Positions 7,873-16,481 of a DNA stretch of 64,000 nucleotides are shown here, one piece after another. The stretch is from JANQQJ01 sp046290575 (GTDB lineage Bacteria > Pseudomonadota > Alphaproteobacteria > SMXS01). The stretch is taken from contig JBKAGX010000001.1 of assembly GCA_046290575.1 (NCBI GenBank), positions 186,001 to 250,000 of the forward strand, written 5' to 3'. Numbering within the stretch: the stretch's first letter is position 1; each line of letters begins with the position of its first letter. Below the pieces are notes generated by a model, which saw nothing but the letters and a program-made list of their open reading frames with translations, made no database searches and was not told the DNA's origin. The position numbers and the translations under genes were made by a program.

Positions 7873-9426
7873 ATGGACGGCATTGAACTGGAAATCATGT
7901 GGAGCAATCTGATCAGCATCGTCAGCGAACAGGCGCAGGCGCTGCAGCGGATTGCCTTCAGCCCCATCGTGCGCGAAGCCGGTGATCTGGCGACGGCGTT
8001 GTTTGATGCCGATGCGCGGATGGTCGCGCAGGCGGTCACGGGCACGCCGGGTCACATAAACTCGTTAGGTGCGGCGGCGGCGCAGCTGATCAAGGTTGTC
8101 CCGCCGGAAAAACTGGTTCCGGGTGATGTGCTGATCACCAACGACCCATGGCTGTCCGCCGGCCACTTTTTTGACATCACGATCCTCACCCCGATTTTCC
8201 GTGGCGACAAGATCATCGGCTATGCGGGCTCGACGATCCATCACACCGATATTGGCGGCTATGGCATCGGGGCCGGCGCCCGCGATATTCACGAGGAAGG
8301 GCTGTGGATTCCGGTGATGAAGCTTTATGAAGGCGGCGAGCCGAACGAGACGCTGCACGCCATCATCCGCCGCAATGTGCGAACCCCCGACGCAATCTTC
8401 GGTGATCTGGCCGCTCAGGTGTCCAGTGGTAAGATGGGTGGCGAACGGCTCAATGCCATGTGCGACCGTTATGGGCTTGATGACATCCAGCAATTGTCGA
8501 ACGAAATCATTTCGCGCTCTGAAGAGGCCACCCGCGCCGATATCCGCAAATTGCCCGGCGGCACCTTCCACGGGGAAACCACTTTTGACGTGCCCGGCGG
8601 CGACCTGATCACGCTCAAAACCGCCGTCACCATCGACAACAATGCCGGGGATATCACCATCGATTTTGAAGGCAGTTCGGGCCCCAGCCCGCACGGCATC
8701 AATGTGGTGATGGCCTACACCCACGCCTATGCCACCTTTGCCATCCGCTCCATGCTGAACCCGGACCTGCCGAACAATTTCGGCAGCCTGTCGCCGATTA
8801 AGGTCGAGGCGCCGGACGAGTGCATTATCAACGCCCAATACCCGTCACCGTGCAATGCGCGCCACGTGGTCGGCATGTATGTGCCGTTCCCGATTCTCAA
8901 GGCGTTGGCCCAGGTTATTCCCGACCGGGTGCTGGCCGAAGGCTCCGGTGCGGTCTGGACGATCCAGATCCAGGGCCGCGACGAAAACGGCACCCCCTTT
9001 ACCAGCTCAATGTTCAACTATTCCGGTGGCATGGGCGCACGCGCGACCAAGCCCGGCCTGTCGGCAACCTGCTACCCGACAGGTGTCGCAGCCGTGCCGG
9101 TAGAGGTTCTGGAAGCGTCGATTCCCATCGAATTCACCTGTAAGGAACTGGTGGCTGGGACCGGGGGTGCAGGTGCACAGGCCGGCGGCGACGGTCAGAA
9201 GATCGGCTTCAAGATGCGGACAGGCCAGGACTGGCTGCTCAACGCCATTCCAAGCCGGTTGAATACGCAGCCGGAAGGGCTCGATGGTGGTGAACCGGGG
9301 GCGCAGGGTGCGTTCCTGATCAACGGCGAACCCAGCCTTGAAGCCAAGAAGCGCGCCATGGGCGCCGAGGATCAGGTGATTATGCAAACCCCCGGCGGCG
9401 GCGGGTATGGGGCACCCACGACCTAG
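7873..9426 (+). CDS. hydantoinase B/oxoprolinase family protein (HyuB-like)
   Basis: 517 residues, a complete HyuB-type subunit. The N-terminal LEIMWSNLISIVSEQAQALQ is characteristic, as are the ITNDPWLSAGHFFDIT segment, the HHTDIGG metal-like site, and the glycine-rich end QTPGGGGYGAP. AGGAGACGACAG directly precedes the ATG, and the gap to hyuA is 10 bases, so the two subunits are made from one message. The pair could be an N-methylhydantoinase, 5-oxoprolinase or a carboxylase of the acetone/acetophenone type; no small third subunit is nearby, which argues mildly against the acetone carboxylase option. Confidence 0.9.
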   Translation: MDGIELEIMWSNLISIVSEQAQALQRIAFSPIVREAGDLATALFDADARMVAQAVTGTPGHINSLGAAAAQLIKVVPPEKLVPGDVLITNDPWLSAGHFFDITILTPIFRGDKIIGYAGSTIHHTDIGGYGIGAGARDIHEEGLWIPVMKLYEGGEPNETLHAIIRRNVRTPDAIFGDLAAQVSSGKMGGERLNAMCDRYGLDDIQQLSNEIISRSEEATRADIRKLPGGTFHGETTFDVPGGDLITLKTAVTIDNNAGDITIDFEGSSGPSPHGINVVMAYTHAYATFAIRSMLNPDLPNNFGSLSPIKVEAPDECIINAQYPSPCNARHVVGMYVPFPILKALAQVIPDRVLAEGSGAVWTIQIQGRDENGTPFTSSMFNYSGGMGARATKPGLSATCYPTGVAAVPVEVLEASIPIEFTCKELVAGTGGAGAQAGGDGQKIGFKMRTGQDWLLNAIPSRLNTQPEGLDGGEPGAQGAFLINGEPSLEAKKRAMGAEDQVIMQTPGGGGYGAPTT

Positions 9427-9434
9427 CCCTAAGC

Positions 9435-9560
9435 GTCATCCCCGGAGAGCCCAAACACCATGATGGTGATTGGGCGAAAGCGGGGATCCATTGCTGAAGC
9501 CATTCATAATCGTCTAGATGGATCCCCGATCACGCCGCTACGCGGCTTGTCGGGGATGAC
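9435..9560. repeat. intergenic palindromic repeat with GTCATCCCCG ends
   Basis: The outer arms GTCATCCCCG (9435-9444) and CGGGGATGAC (9551-9560) are perfect inverted repeats. Nested inside are CGGGGATCCAT (9481-9491) and ATGGATCCCCG (9518-9528), so the element can fold as two neighbouring hairpins. It fills the gap between the convergent hyuB and P450 genes and may help end both transcripts. This type of repeat is common between genes in alphaproteobacteria. Confidence 0.75.
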
Positions 9561-9583
9561 AATCTAGAATGCTTCGAAAACGC

Positions 9584-10861
9584 TCAAACCTTATCGAACG
9601 CCATCGGGATTTCATTCAGCGCGCGCATCCACATGCCGTGCATGCGGCTATATTCCTGCTGATCGTCGACAGGCCTGATGTTCTTCAGGCGCGAAAACAG
9701 GATGTCCCAGGCGCAAATCTGCTCGAAGCGGCTGAGCGACGCGCCGGGGCAGTGATGCTCACCCATGGCAAAGGCAAAATGGCGGCCAGCATTTTTACGC
9801 TCCAGCTTCGGCACGGCAGGATCGGGGAACTGGCGCGGGTCCCGATTGGCCGCGCCAAAACGAATGCTGAGCGTCGAGCCTTTGGGGATTTTCACTCCGC
9901 CAATATCTGAATCTTCAGTGACATAGCGGTACATGCCCTGGGTCGGCGATTCGATGCGCAAGACCTCTTCAACAAAGCTGCGGACCTTGGACTGGTCCTG
10001 CTCCAGCTCGCGGGCGATTTCCGGGAACTGGTAGAGCAGATAAAGCCCGTTGGAGAGCGCGAAGGTCGTCGTCTCATTGCCACCGATCAACAGATGATCG
10101 GTCACGCCGATGATCTCTTCGTCCAGCAGCGGACGGTGCTTGTCGAGCTCGACATCGAAGATTTCGATCTGCGTCAGCCGGGTGATGATGTCGTCCTTCG
10201 GGTTCTTCTTCTTCTCCTGCATCGTCTCGTAGATGTAGTGCTGCAGCTCGACATGCTTTTCGACCGCCCATTTTTCGTCCTCAAGGCTTAGGCCGCGCGA
10301 AAACGGCCACACCCACGCAAACGACCATTCCTTGAGTTTTGGCAGGTCCATGCGCGGGAAGCCGAGCAGTTCGGCGATCACCAGCATGGGCAGCGGATCG
10401 GAGAAATCCTTGATGAATTCGCACTGGCCGTTATCGATCCACTGATCGATCAGTTCGTTGACTGTTTTGCGGATAAACGGTTCCTGCTTTTTGACCTCGG
10501 TCATGGTCAGGGCCGGGTCGACCAGGTCGCGGTAGTGTTTGTGCTTGGGCAGGTTCTCGCCCAGCGGCGTGTAGCGGCGCCAACCCTTCTCTTCATAGAT
10601 CGCGCGCGCCTCATCGAATTTGATCAGCGGCTCGTTGCCCTGCAGGTCGGCAGCACCGGTGAACTTCGTGGGATGGCGCAGAATGTGTTCGATGTCGTCA
10701 TAGCGCGTGACCACATACATGCCGATCTGTTCCATGAAATAGGCCGGCGATTCCTCGCGGATCACGTCATAGGCGTCGAACCAGTTTTCCTGGACCTTTG
10801 GGTCCATGAAATCGATTTCCGCTGCCGACCCAAATGGGCAGCCTGAAGCTTCCTTGTTCAT
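9584..10861 (-). CDS. cytochrome P450
   Basis: 425 residues, a soluble bacterial P450. The haem-ligand segment is FAMGEHHCPGA near the C-terminus, the oxygen-activation I helix is LLIGGNETTTF, and the K-helix ExxR is in EEVLRIES. I chose the ATG at 10861 because GGAGACATCAG precedes it; upstream codons in the frame do not look like family sequence. It needs separate ferredoxin and reductase partners, none of which is in the window. It lies beside enoyl-CoA hydratase and CoA-transferase genes, suggesting hydroxylation of a hydrophobic substrate before CoA-linked breakdown. Confidence 0.95.
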   Translation of the reverse strand: MNKEASGCPFGSAAEIDFMDPKVQENWFDAYDVIREESPAYFMEQIGMYVVTRYDDIEHILRHPTKFTGAADLQGNEPLIKFDEARAIYEEKGWRRYTPLGENLPKHKHYRDLVDPALTMTEVKKQEPFIRKTVNELIDQWIDNGQCEFIKDFSDPLPMLVIAELLGFPRMDLPKLKEWSFAWVWPFSRGLSLEDEKWAVEKHVELQHYIYETMQEKKKNPKDDIITRLTQIEIFDVELDKHRPLLDEEIIGVTDHLLIGGNETTTFALSNGLYLLYQFPEIARELEQDQSKVRSFVEEVLRIESPTQGMYRYVTEDSDIGGVKIPKGSTLSIRFGAANRDPRQFPDPAVPKLERKNAGRHFAFAMGEHHCPGASLSRFEQICAWDILFSRLKNIRPVDDQQEYSRMHGMWMRALNEIPMAFDKV

Positions 10862-10941
10862 CTGATGTCTCCTGATCCCCGGTGCGCACCCCAAAAGTCA
10901 CGCGTGAAGGTAATTCTATCGCGGCAACGGTCAAGATGCAA

Positions 10942-11727
10942 TCAGCGGCCTTCAAACACCGGCTTTTCCTTGGCCATGAAGGCGCGGCGGGCATTCTTGA
11001 AATCCGTGCTATCCATACAATCGGCAACAGCCGCTTGTGGCTTCGACATGTCACGCTCGCCATCCGGTTTGACCAGTTCGGCCACGGACAGTTTGGCGGC
11101 ACGGATGGTCAAGGGCGCATTCCCGGCGATGGTTTCGGCGATGGCACGGACTTCGGGCCTGAGATCGTTGTCGCCGAACACCCGGTTCACCAGCCCCATC
11201 TCGAAGGCCTCCTGCGCGCCATAGCGTCGGGCCGTGAACAGGATCTCTTTGGTCCGTGCGGGGCCGACAATGTCCTGCAGGAATTTTACATAATCAGGGC
11301 TGTAGCCAACCCCTAGCCGGGCGGCGGGCACGGAAAAACGTGACGCTTCAGAACAGAACCGCAGATCGCAGCAGGTCGCTAGCGCCACGCCGCCGCCGAA
11401 ACAGATACCGTCGATCATCGCGATCGTCGGTTTTTCCACGTCGCGCAGGGAAAAGAACATGCGGTTGGTCATGTCGCTGTAGCGCGCGGCATCGTCCGCA
11501 TTGCCACGATTGCTGTCGAACTCTGAAATATCCGCGCCGGAGATGAACGCCTTGCCGCCGGACCCGGTGACGATCAGCACGCGTTCGGCGTCATTCGACG
11601 CGAAATCTTCAATGACCGCGTGCGCTGCCTGCGTCATTTCCAGCGACATGGCGTTGTGTTTGTCCGGCCGGTTGAAGATCAGCCAGCGGATCGGGCCTTC
11701 GGTTCTCGACTGAATGTCATCAGGCAT
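10942..11727 (-). CDS. enoyl-CoA hydratase/isomerase family protein
   Basis: 261 residues of the crotonase fold. The oxyanion-hole segments are KAFISGADISEF (about residues 55-66) and the IDGICFGGGVALATCCDLRF block (about 103-123). In the position of the second catalytic Glu of true hydratases, the sequence reads RLGVGYSPDYVKFL, so a hydratase glutamate is not obvious and an isomerase, hydrolase or other crotonase reaction is possible. It lies upstream of the P450 on the same strand and downstream of the CoA transferase, consistent with a CoA-thioester pathway. Confidence 0.9.
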   Translation of the reverse strand: MPDDIQSRTEGPIRWLIFNRPDKHNAMSLEMTQAAHAVIEDFASNDAERVLIVTGSGGKAFISGADISEFDSNRGNADDAARYSDMTNRMFFSLRDVEKPTIAMIDGICFGGGVALATCCDLRFCSEASRFSVPAARLGVGYSPDYVKFLQDIVGPARTKEILFTARRYGAQEAFEMGLVNRVFGDNDLRPEVRAIAETIAGNAPLTIRAAKLSVAELVKPDGERDMSKPQAAVADCMDSTDFKNARRAFMAKEKPVFEGR

Positions 11728-11753
11728 TTTGGCGCTCCCTTATTGCGCGGGCC

Positions 11754-12944
11754 TTATAGAACGTTTCGGGCTCTCAAGTCGGCGATTTGATCTGCGCTGT
11801 AGCCCAGGCTCTCAAGTACCGAATCGGTATCGGCGCCCAGTTCGGGCGTCGCTGCGGTCGTCTGATTGGGCGTCCTGTTCATGGTGATGGCCTGGCCTAA
11901 AAGGCTGATTTGACCCAACGTCTCCGACTGGACTTCTTCTGCGATTTCCAGATGTTGAACCTGTTCATCGGCAAAGGCTTCGTCGATTCCATAGATCGGG
12001 CCGCAGGGAATGCCTGCGTCGTTAAGCAAGCCGATCCAGTGGTCGCTGTTCCGGGTGGTGGTCACGTCCTCGACAATCCGGGTGACCTCCGCCCGTCGCG
12101 ACAGCCGTGCCGTGGGGCTGCTGAAATCCGGATCATCCGTCAGGTGGTCAAGGCCCATCACTGTGCAAAATTTGCCCCAGGCCATCGGCATGGCCGCAAT
12201 ATTGATATGGCCGTCGGCGGTGCGATAGGTCCCCATCGGGACAGCGGTCGGATGATCATTACCAGCCTGGCCCGGCACCTCGCCGCGCATCAGATAGCGC
12301 GCGGCTTGAAAGTCGAGCATGAAGAGCTGCGCCTCCAACAGCGATGTTTGCACCCACTGGCCTTCGCCCGAAACCTCACGTTCTAGCAGCGCGGTCAACG
12401 TGCCGATCGCGCCCAGCATTCCCGCCGCCATATCGGAAACGGCAATGCCGGCGCGCACCGGTCCCTGCCCGGGCAGCCCGGTTACTGACATCATGCCCCC
12501 CATGCCCTGCGCAATCTGGTCAAGGCCGGGGCGGTCCGCATAGGGGCCGGTCTGGCCAAAGCCGGAAATGCTGGTCAGGACGATTTTCGGGTTTACTGCT
12601 TTCAGCGCCTCATAGCCGAAGCCCAGCCTTTCTTTCACATTAGGCCGGTAGTTCTCGACCAGCACATCGGAGTTGGCGGCCAGCTTCATCAACACCTCAA
12701 GCCCGTCCGGGTCTTTCAGGTTGAGCGTAATCGAGCGTTTGTTGCGGTGCAGATTCTGGAAGTCCGGATCATGCCGACTGGCGAAGTCCTGCGCCACTGC
12801 ATCACCACCGGGCGGCAGTTCAACCTTGATGACGTCAGCGCCCCAGTCGCCCAGTTGGCGCGCACACACTGGCCCTGCCCGGGCGCGGGTCAGGTCGATG
12901 ACGGTAAAGCGCGCCAGCGCCGATGATGCAGGTTCGCGGCGCAT
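11754..12944 (-). CDS. family III CoA transferase (CaiB/BaiF type)
   Basis: 396 residues, complete. The FTVIDLTRARAGPVCARQLGDWGADVIKVE opening is the family signature region, HRNKRSITLNLKDPDG follows, and VENYRPNVKERLGFGY leads to the region of the catalytic aspartate seen as GLDQIAQGMGGMMSVTG. Enzymes of this type move CoA between carboxylic acids without a covalent acyl-phosphate. It is 26 bases upstream of the enoyl-CoA hydratase gene on the same strand and divergent from the short-chain dehydrogenase. It probably activates the acid substrate of the local pathway. Confidence 0.93.
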   Translation of the reverse strand: MRREPASSALARFTVIDLTRARAGPVCARQLGDWGADVIKVELPPGGDAVAQDFASRHDPDFQNLHRNKRSITLNLKDPDGLEVLMKLAANSDVLVENYRPNVKERLGFGYEALKAVNPKIVLTSISGFGQTGPYADRPGLDQIAQGMGGMMSVTGLPGQGPVRAGIAVSDMAAGMLGAIGTLTALLEREVSGEGQWVQTSLLEAQLFMLDFQAARYLMRGEVPGQAGNDHPTAVPMGTYRTADGHINIAAMPMAWGKFCTVMGLDHLTDDPDFSSPTARLSRRAEVTRIVEDVTTTRNSDHWIGLLNDAGIPCGPIYGIDEAFADEQVQHLEIAEEVQSETLGQISLLGQAITMNRTPNQTTAATPELGADTDSVLESLGYSADQIADLRARNVL

Positions 12945-13018
12945 GGCCGACTTCCCTTGGTGTTGATCAGAAGATGTCTATATCACTACCAGCGAAGACT
13001 TTCGAACAGGGGGAAGAC

Positions 13019-13981
13019 ATGGGTTTCGGGCACGACACCACGACAGATGAAGTGCTGGAGGGCATCGACCTGACCGGCAAACGCGCGCTGGTCACCGGCG
13101 CATCCGGCGGATTGGGCGAAGAAACCGCCCGCGCGCTCGCGTCCAAGGGCGCTGCCGTCACCATCGCCGCGCGCAATGTGGCCAAGGCGCAGGCGGCGGC
13201 AGACAAGATCAAGGAATCGACCGGCAATCCGAACATCGACGTGCTTGAGCTCGAGCTCTCGGTGCCGGACAGCGTGCGTAAGGCCGCGGCGGAGTATCTC
13301 GAACGCTATGACTCCCTCAATATTCTGGTGAACAATGCCGGGGTGATGGCCTGCCCGCTGACCCGGACGGTTGAGGGCTGGGAAATGCAGTTGGCGACCA
13401 ACCATTTCGGTCACTTCCTGTTCACCAATCTGCTGATCCCGGCGCTGAAAGCCGGCGCACCAGCGCGCGTGGTCAATCTCAGTTCCGCCGGGCACCGGAT
13501 GAGCGACGTTGATTTCGACGACCCGCATTTCGACAACCGCGACTATGACAAATGGGTCTCCTACGGCCAGTCGAAGACGGCCAATGTGCTTTTTTCTGTT
13601 GGACTGAATGAACGGCTGGCACCAAGCGGGGTGACGGCCAATGCGGTCCACCCCGGCGGCATTCAGACCGAGCTGGGCCGCCATCTCTCGCCGGAAGACA
13701 TTCAGGCGCTGGTCAGCCAGATTGACGAGCGAAACGGCGAGGACGCCGAATTTAAGTTCAAATCTATCCCGGCAGGCGCGGCAACCAGCACCTGGGTCGC
13801 TACCTCGCCGGAACTGGAGGGTGTCGGCGGCCGCTATGCCGAAGACTGTCATCTGGCTGAGGTGGCCGACACCGGCTTTGGCGGCGAAGGTGTCGCGCCC
13901 TATGCGGTCGACAAGACGAATGCCGAGAAACTCTGGGCCCTGACCGAGGAAGCTCTGGGCCAGAAGTTTGAACTGGGCTAG
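13019..13981 (+). CDS. short-chain dehydrogenase/reductase
   Basis: 320 residues, classical SDR with an extended C-terminal region as in retinol dehydrogenase-like members. The cofactor loop is TGASGGLGEETARAL (about residues 25-39), NNAGVMA is the central motif, and the catalytic set is Ser in VNLSSAGHRMSD with YGQSKTAN giving Tyr and Lys. I chose the ATG at 13019 because a strong CAGGGGGAAGAC site precedes it; an earlier ATG at 12974 has none. It diverges from the CoA transferase and would interconvert an alcohol and a carbonyl in the pathway. Confidence 0.92.
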   Translation: MGFGHDTTTDEVLEGIDLTGKRALVTGASGGLGEETARALASKGAAVTIAARNVAKAQAAADKIKESTGNPNIDVLELELSVPDSVRKAAAEYLERYDSLNILVNNAGVMACPLTRTVEGWEMQLATNHFGHFLFTNLLIPALKAGAPARVVNLSSAGHRMSDVDFDDPHFDNRDYDKWVSYGQSKTANVLFSVGLNERLAPSGVTANAVHPGGIQTELGRHLSPEDIQALVSQIDERNGEDAEFKFKSIPAGAATSTWVATSPELEGVGGRYAEDCHLAEVADTGFGGEGVAPYAVDKTNAEKLWALTEEALGQKFELG

Positions 13982-13998
13982 GCAAGACCGAAAGACCC

Positions 13999-14069
13999 CG
14001 TTCGTGCTGAGCCTGTCGAAGTACGAACGCTAGAAATCCGCCGCCCTTCGACAAGCTCAGGATGAGCGG
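13999..14069. repeat. two-hairpin copy of the CTGAGC/GTCGAAG palindromic repeat
   Basis: The first hairpin has perfect arms CGTTCGT (13999-14005) and ACGAACG (14023-14029) around a CTGAGCCTGTCGAAG core. The second (14041-14069) carries the same core in reverse, CTTCGACAAGCTCAGG, with CCGC/GCGG ends. The two hairpins therefore face each other, like paired REP elements. The element sits between the convergent SDR and Rieske oxygenase genes. Related copies are at 16380, 21022 and 21395. Confidence 0.8.
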
Positions 14070-14111
14070 ATCTCTTGTCGGCCAATATACTCAGGTCGAT
14101 GAAGGGTGTAA

Positions 14112-15410
14112 CTACTCCGCCGCTTTGCGGTTGGCCTCATAAGGGTCGGCGGCGCGATGCCAGGGGTGTTCGCACCAGTCCGCGAGCACCGGTTCGGCGC
14201 GTAAGTTGTCGGGGATGTTCTCCGGCCCGATCATCCGGTCGATGCTTTCATGCGCATAGTAGATCCGCCGCTCCGGATAGGCGAGCCGGTAACCTTTGAA
14301 CCCCGGCGAGACGACCGCCTTTTGCTGCCATTCGAGGAATTGCAGATCTTCCCCCATAACCACGTCCCAGAAGTCCAGATGGGTTTGCCAGCCTGCGGGC
14401 AGGTTACCGTCGCCCCAGTCGAGGCCAAGATGCACCACATCCACCCGGGTGCGGTCCTTGGCGATCGGCCAGAACATCAGCAGCTGGCGTGAGGTGGCGC
14501 TGACCGGCGTAATCACATTGGGAAAGATGTTGTGCGACACGTGAACCTCCGCTGCGATCTGCGACAGCGGGATGGGTTCCATGGCGCCATCGTCGGCTTC
14601 GTAGCCGCGCCGTGCCATTTCTTCCACGGGCGTATACCCCGTCGGGCAGGTCATGCAGGTGTGGCCGTTGGGTAGCAGCCGCATCACCGCGCCCCGTTCG
14701 TTGAGCGCCGGGCCTACGGTTTCCGGGTGGATGCCTTTGACGTGATAGACTTCCAGAAACGCGTCCATGGTGAGTTTCCAGTTGCAGGTCAACTCATAGG
14801 ACTTGATGGCCGCGGGCCGCAGCTTCTCCATCTGGAAGGGCTCAAACTCCTCACCCATCATACCCAGCCACTCCGTGAGCGGCGGCGCGTCCGGGTCTTC
14901 ATTGACGAAGACCAGCCCGTTCCATATCTCGCAGCGCACTTCCGGCAGGCCGAGGCAGGACTTGTCGAAGTCCGGCCCGAAATCATCCTCGTACATCACC
15001 GAGACCAGCTTGCCCTGGGTGTTGTAGGTCCACTGGTGATAGGTGCAGCGCAACAGGCTGAAATTGCCTTCCGGCTCACGGACAAGCGGTGCCCCGCGAT
15101 GCTGGCAGACATTATAGAAAGCGCGGATGTGATCATCCTTGCCGCGTACCATGAAGATGGTCGCCCATGGGATGTCGAGCAGCACATAGTCCCCCGGTTC
15201 GGGAATCTGGGCAACATGGCCCGCATAGAGCCAGACCTTGCCCCACAGATGCTCCATCTCCAGGTCAAAGAAGTCCTGGCTGGTGTAGCGGCCGGGCGCC
15301 AGCGGTGGCAGGGAGGGAAAGTGTTTCGGCGGGCCCGACCCGGCATCCGCCCGGTCAAGCTCAGCCTGCATGCGGGCCTTCAGGTTGGTGACGATTTCCG
15401 GATGATCCAT
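14112..15410 (-). CDS. aromatic ring-hydroxylating oxygenase, large (Rieske) subunit
   Basis: 432 residues. The Rieske [2Fe-2S] site is visible as CQHRGAP with a second pair in CTYHQW about 18 residues later (about residues 95-120). The mononuclear iron site is seen in DAFLEVYHVKGIHPETV, giving the two histidines. The enzyme inserts oxygen into aromatic or other hydrophobic substrates, using electrons from a separate reductase that is not encoded nearby. No small beta subunit is adjacent, so it probably belongs to the alpha-only group with demethylase or monooxygenase activity. It is flanked on both sides by repeats. Confidence 0.93.
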   Translation of the reverse strand: MDHPEIVTNLKARMQAELDRADAGSGPPKHFPSLPPLAPGRYTSQDFFDLEMEHLWGKVWLYAGHVAQIPEPGDYVLLDIPWATIFMVRGKDDHIRAFYNVCQHRGAPLVREPEGNFSLLRCTYHQWTYNTQGKLVSVMYEDDFGPDFDKSCLGLPEVRCEIWNGLVFVNEDPDAPPLTEWLGMMGEEFEPFQMEKLRPAAIKSYELTCNWKLTMDAFLEVYHVKGIHPETVGPALNERGAVMRLLPNGHTCMTCPTGYTPVEEMARRGYEADDGAMEPIPLSQIAAEVHVSHNIFPNVITPVSATSRQLLMFWPIAKDRTRVDVVHLGLDWGDGNLPAGWQTHLDFWDVVMGEDLQFLEWQQKAVVSPGFKGYRLAYPERRIYYAHESIDRMIGPENIPDNLRAEPVLADWCEHPWHRAADPYEANRKAAE

Positions 15411-15485
15411 GGCCTTTCCCCGTTGTGGACAGCGTCCAGGGGAAAGACTGCATCAAAGGCTGACCCAAGCGCAAGTTGGAGCGCG

Positions 15486-15552
15486 ACACCCCACCCGTTT
15501 GGGTCTCGATACATCGTCCTGCGGACGGCACTCGACACGAACGGATGGGGTG
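15486..15552. repeat. cruciform-forming intergenic repeat
   Basis: The left arm 15486-15509 and the right arm 15532-15552 are imperfect inverted repeats that share ACACCCCA and CCGTT blocks. Between them is a perfect inner hairpin CGTCC-TGC-GGACG at 15515-15527. A further CGTGCGC-N4-GCGCACG hairpin lies at 15582-15599. The element occupies the gap between the Rieske oxygenase and the amidotransferase-like gene, both of which run leftward, and differs in sequence from the CTGAGC/GTCGAAG family. Confidence 0.65.
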
Positions 15553-15635
15553 TTACCGAAACCCCCGTTCGCCTCGAGTGGCGTGCGCGTTTGCGCACGT
15601 TTTATCGAGAGGCTGGCCACCTGACCCGATAGGCA

Positions 15636-16343
15636 TCAAATCCCCTGCAGCCAGCGCCGCAGCACTTCACCGCCGGGACCGATCAGGCCTGGACCATGGA
15701 TCAGCGTATCAGCGCGAATCTGTTTCGGCGTAACCCCTTCAGTGGCGGCGATTTCATTGGCGTGACCCACCATCCAATATTCGATGGCTGCCGGATCAGC
15801 CTCCAGATGGAACTGCAGGCCGAGGCACCAGTCACCGACGCCAAAGGCCTGATTGGGCGTGATCTCGGTGGCGGCGAGCCGGATGGCACCATCCGGCAGA
15901 TCGAACGTATCGCCATGCCAATGCAGTACCTGCGGATTATTGCCTAATGCGCCCAGCGGCGAGGCTTGGCCTTCATCCGTCAGGGTAATCGGCGCCCAGC
16001 CGATCTCCTTGGCCGTGCCGGGATAGACCCGGGCACTCAGCGCGCGCGCAATCAATTGCGCACCCAGGCATACGCCGACGATCGGTTTTTGCGCCGTCAG
16101 GCGGGCTTCGATGAGCGAGAGTTCGGCCTTCAGGAACGGATAGGCATCTTCCTCATAAGCACCGATCGGGCCGCCCAGCACGACCCAGAGGTCATCCGTC
16201 AACGGATCGATGCTGCCGAGGTTAGCGACGGGGGCATCGAGATAGCGCGTCTCGAACCCTTCATCGGCCAGAACGTCCCCAAAAATGCCCAAATCCTCAA
16301 AGGGGACGTGCCGAAGGGCGAGGGCTGATTTTGTTTCCGCCAT
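15636..16343 (-). CDS. class I glutamine amidotransferase-like protein
   Basis: 235 residues. The nucleophile elbow is GVCLGAQLIARAL (about residues 93-105) with the active-site cysteine, and the His-Glu pair is in LQFHLEADPAAIEYW (about 177-191), completing the triad of class I amidotransferases. It resembles stand-alone GMP-synthase-like amidotransferases such as those acting on gamma-glutamyl compounds, and no synthetase domain is attached. The surrounding genes deal with catabolism, so a gamma-glutamyl hydrolase role in detoxification is possible but not shown. Confidence 0.88.
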   Translation of the reverse strand: MAETKSALALRHVPFEDLGIFGDVLADEGFETRYLDAPVANLGSIDPLTDDLWVVLGGPIGAYEEDAYPFLKAELSLIEARLTAQKPIVGVCLGAQLIARALSARVYPGTAKEIGWAPITLTDEGQASPLGALGNNPQVLHWHGDTFDLPDGAIRLAATEITPNQAFGVGDWCLGLQFHLEADPAAIEYWMVGHANEIAATEGVTPKQIRADTLIHGPGLIGPGGEVLRRWLQGI

Positions 16344-16379
16344 ATGTTCCTTCGCTTTGCTGGAAATGTCGGCGTCCTC

Positions 16380-16420
16380 ACATCCGTCCGCCCTTCGACA
16401 AGCTCAGGATGGACGGATGT
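16380..16420. repeat. single-hairpin copy of the CTGAGC/GTCGAAG palindromic repeat
   Basis: Perfect ten-base arms ACATCCGTCC (16380-16389) and GGACGGATGT (16411-16420) enclose the core CTTCGACAAGCTCAGG. The same core occurs at 14041-14069. It lies just upstream of the amidotransferase-like gene and downstream of the pirin gene, both leftward. Confidence 0.8.
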
Positions 16421-16481
16421 AGGGTCGCCAATATGGCCATATTCTCGGCATAGAGGGCCACCAGGATCAGCACGGCGTCAA

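Noticed and set aside
15582..15603. factor-independent terminator
   Set aside because: CGTGCGC-N4-GCGCACG is followed by TTTT on the plus strand, but both neighbouring genes run on the minus strand, where no T-run follows; I treat it as part of the repeat region.
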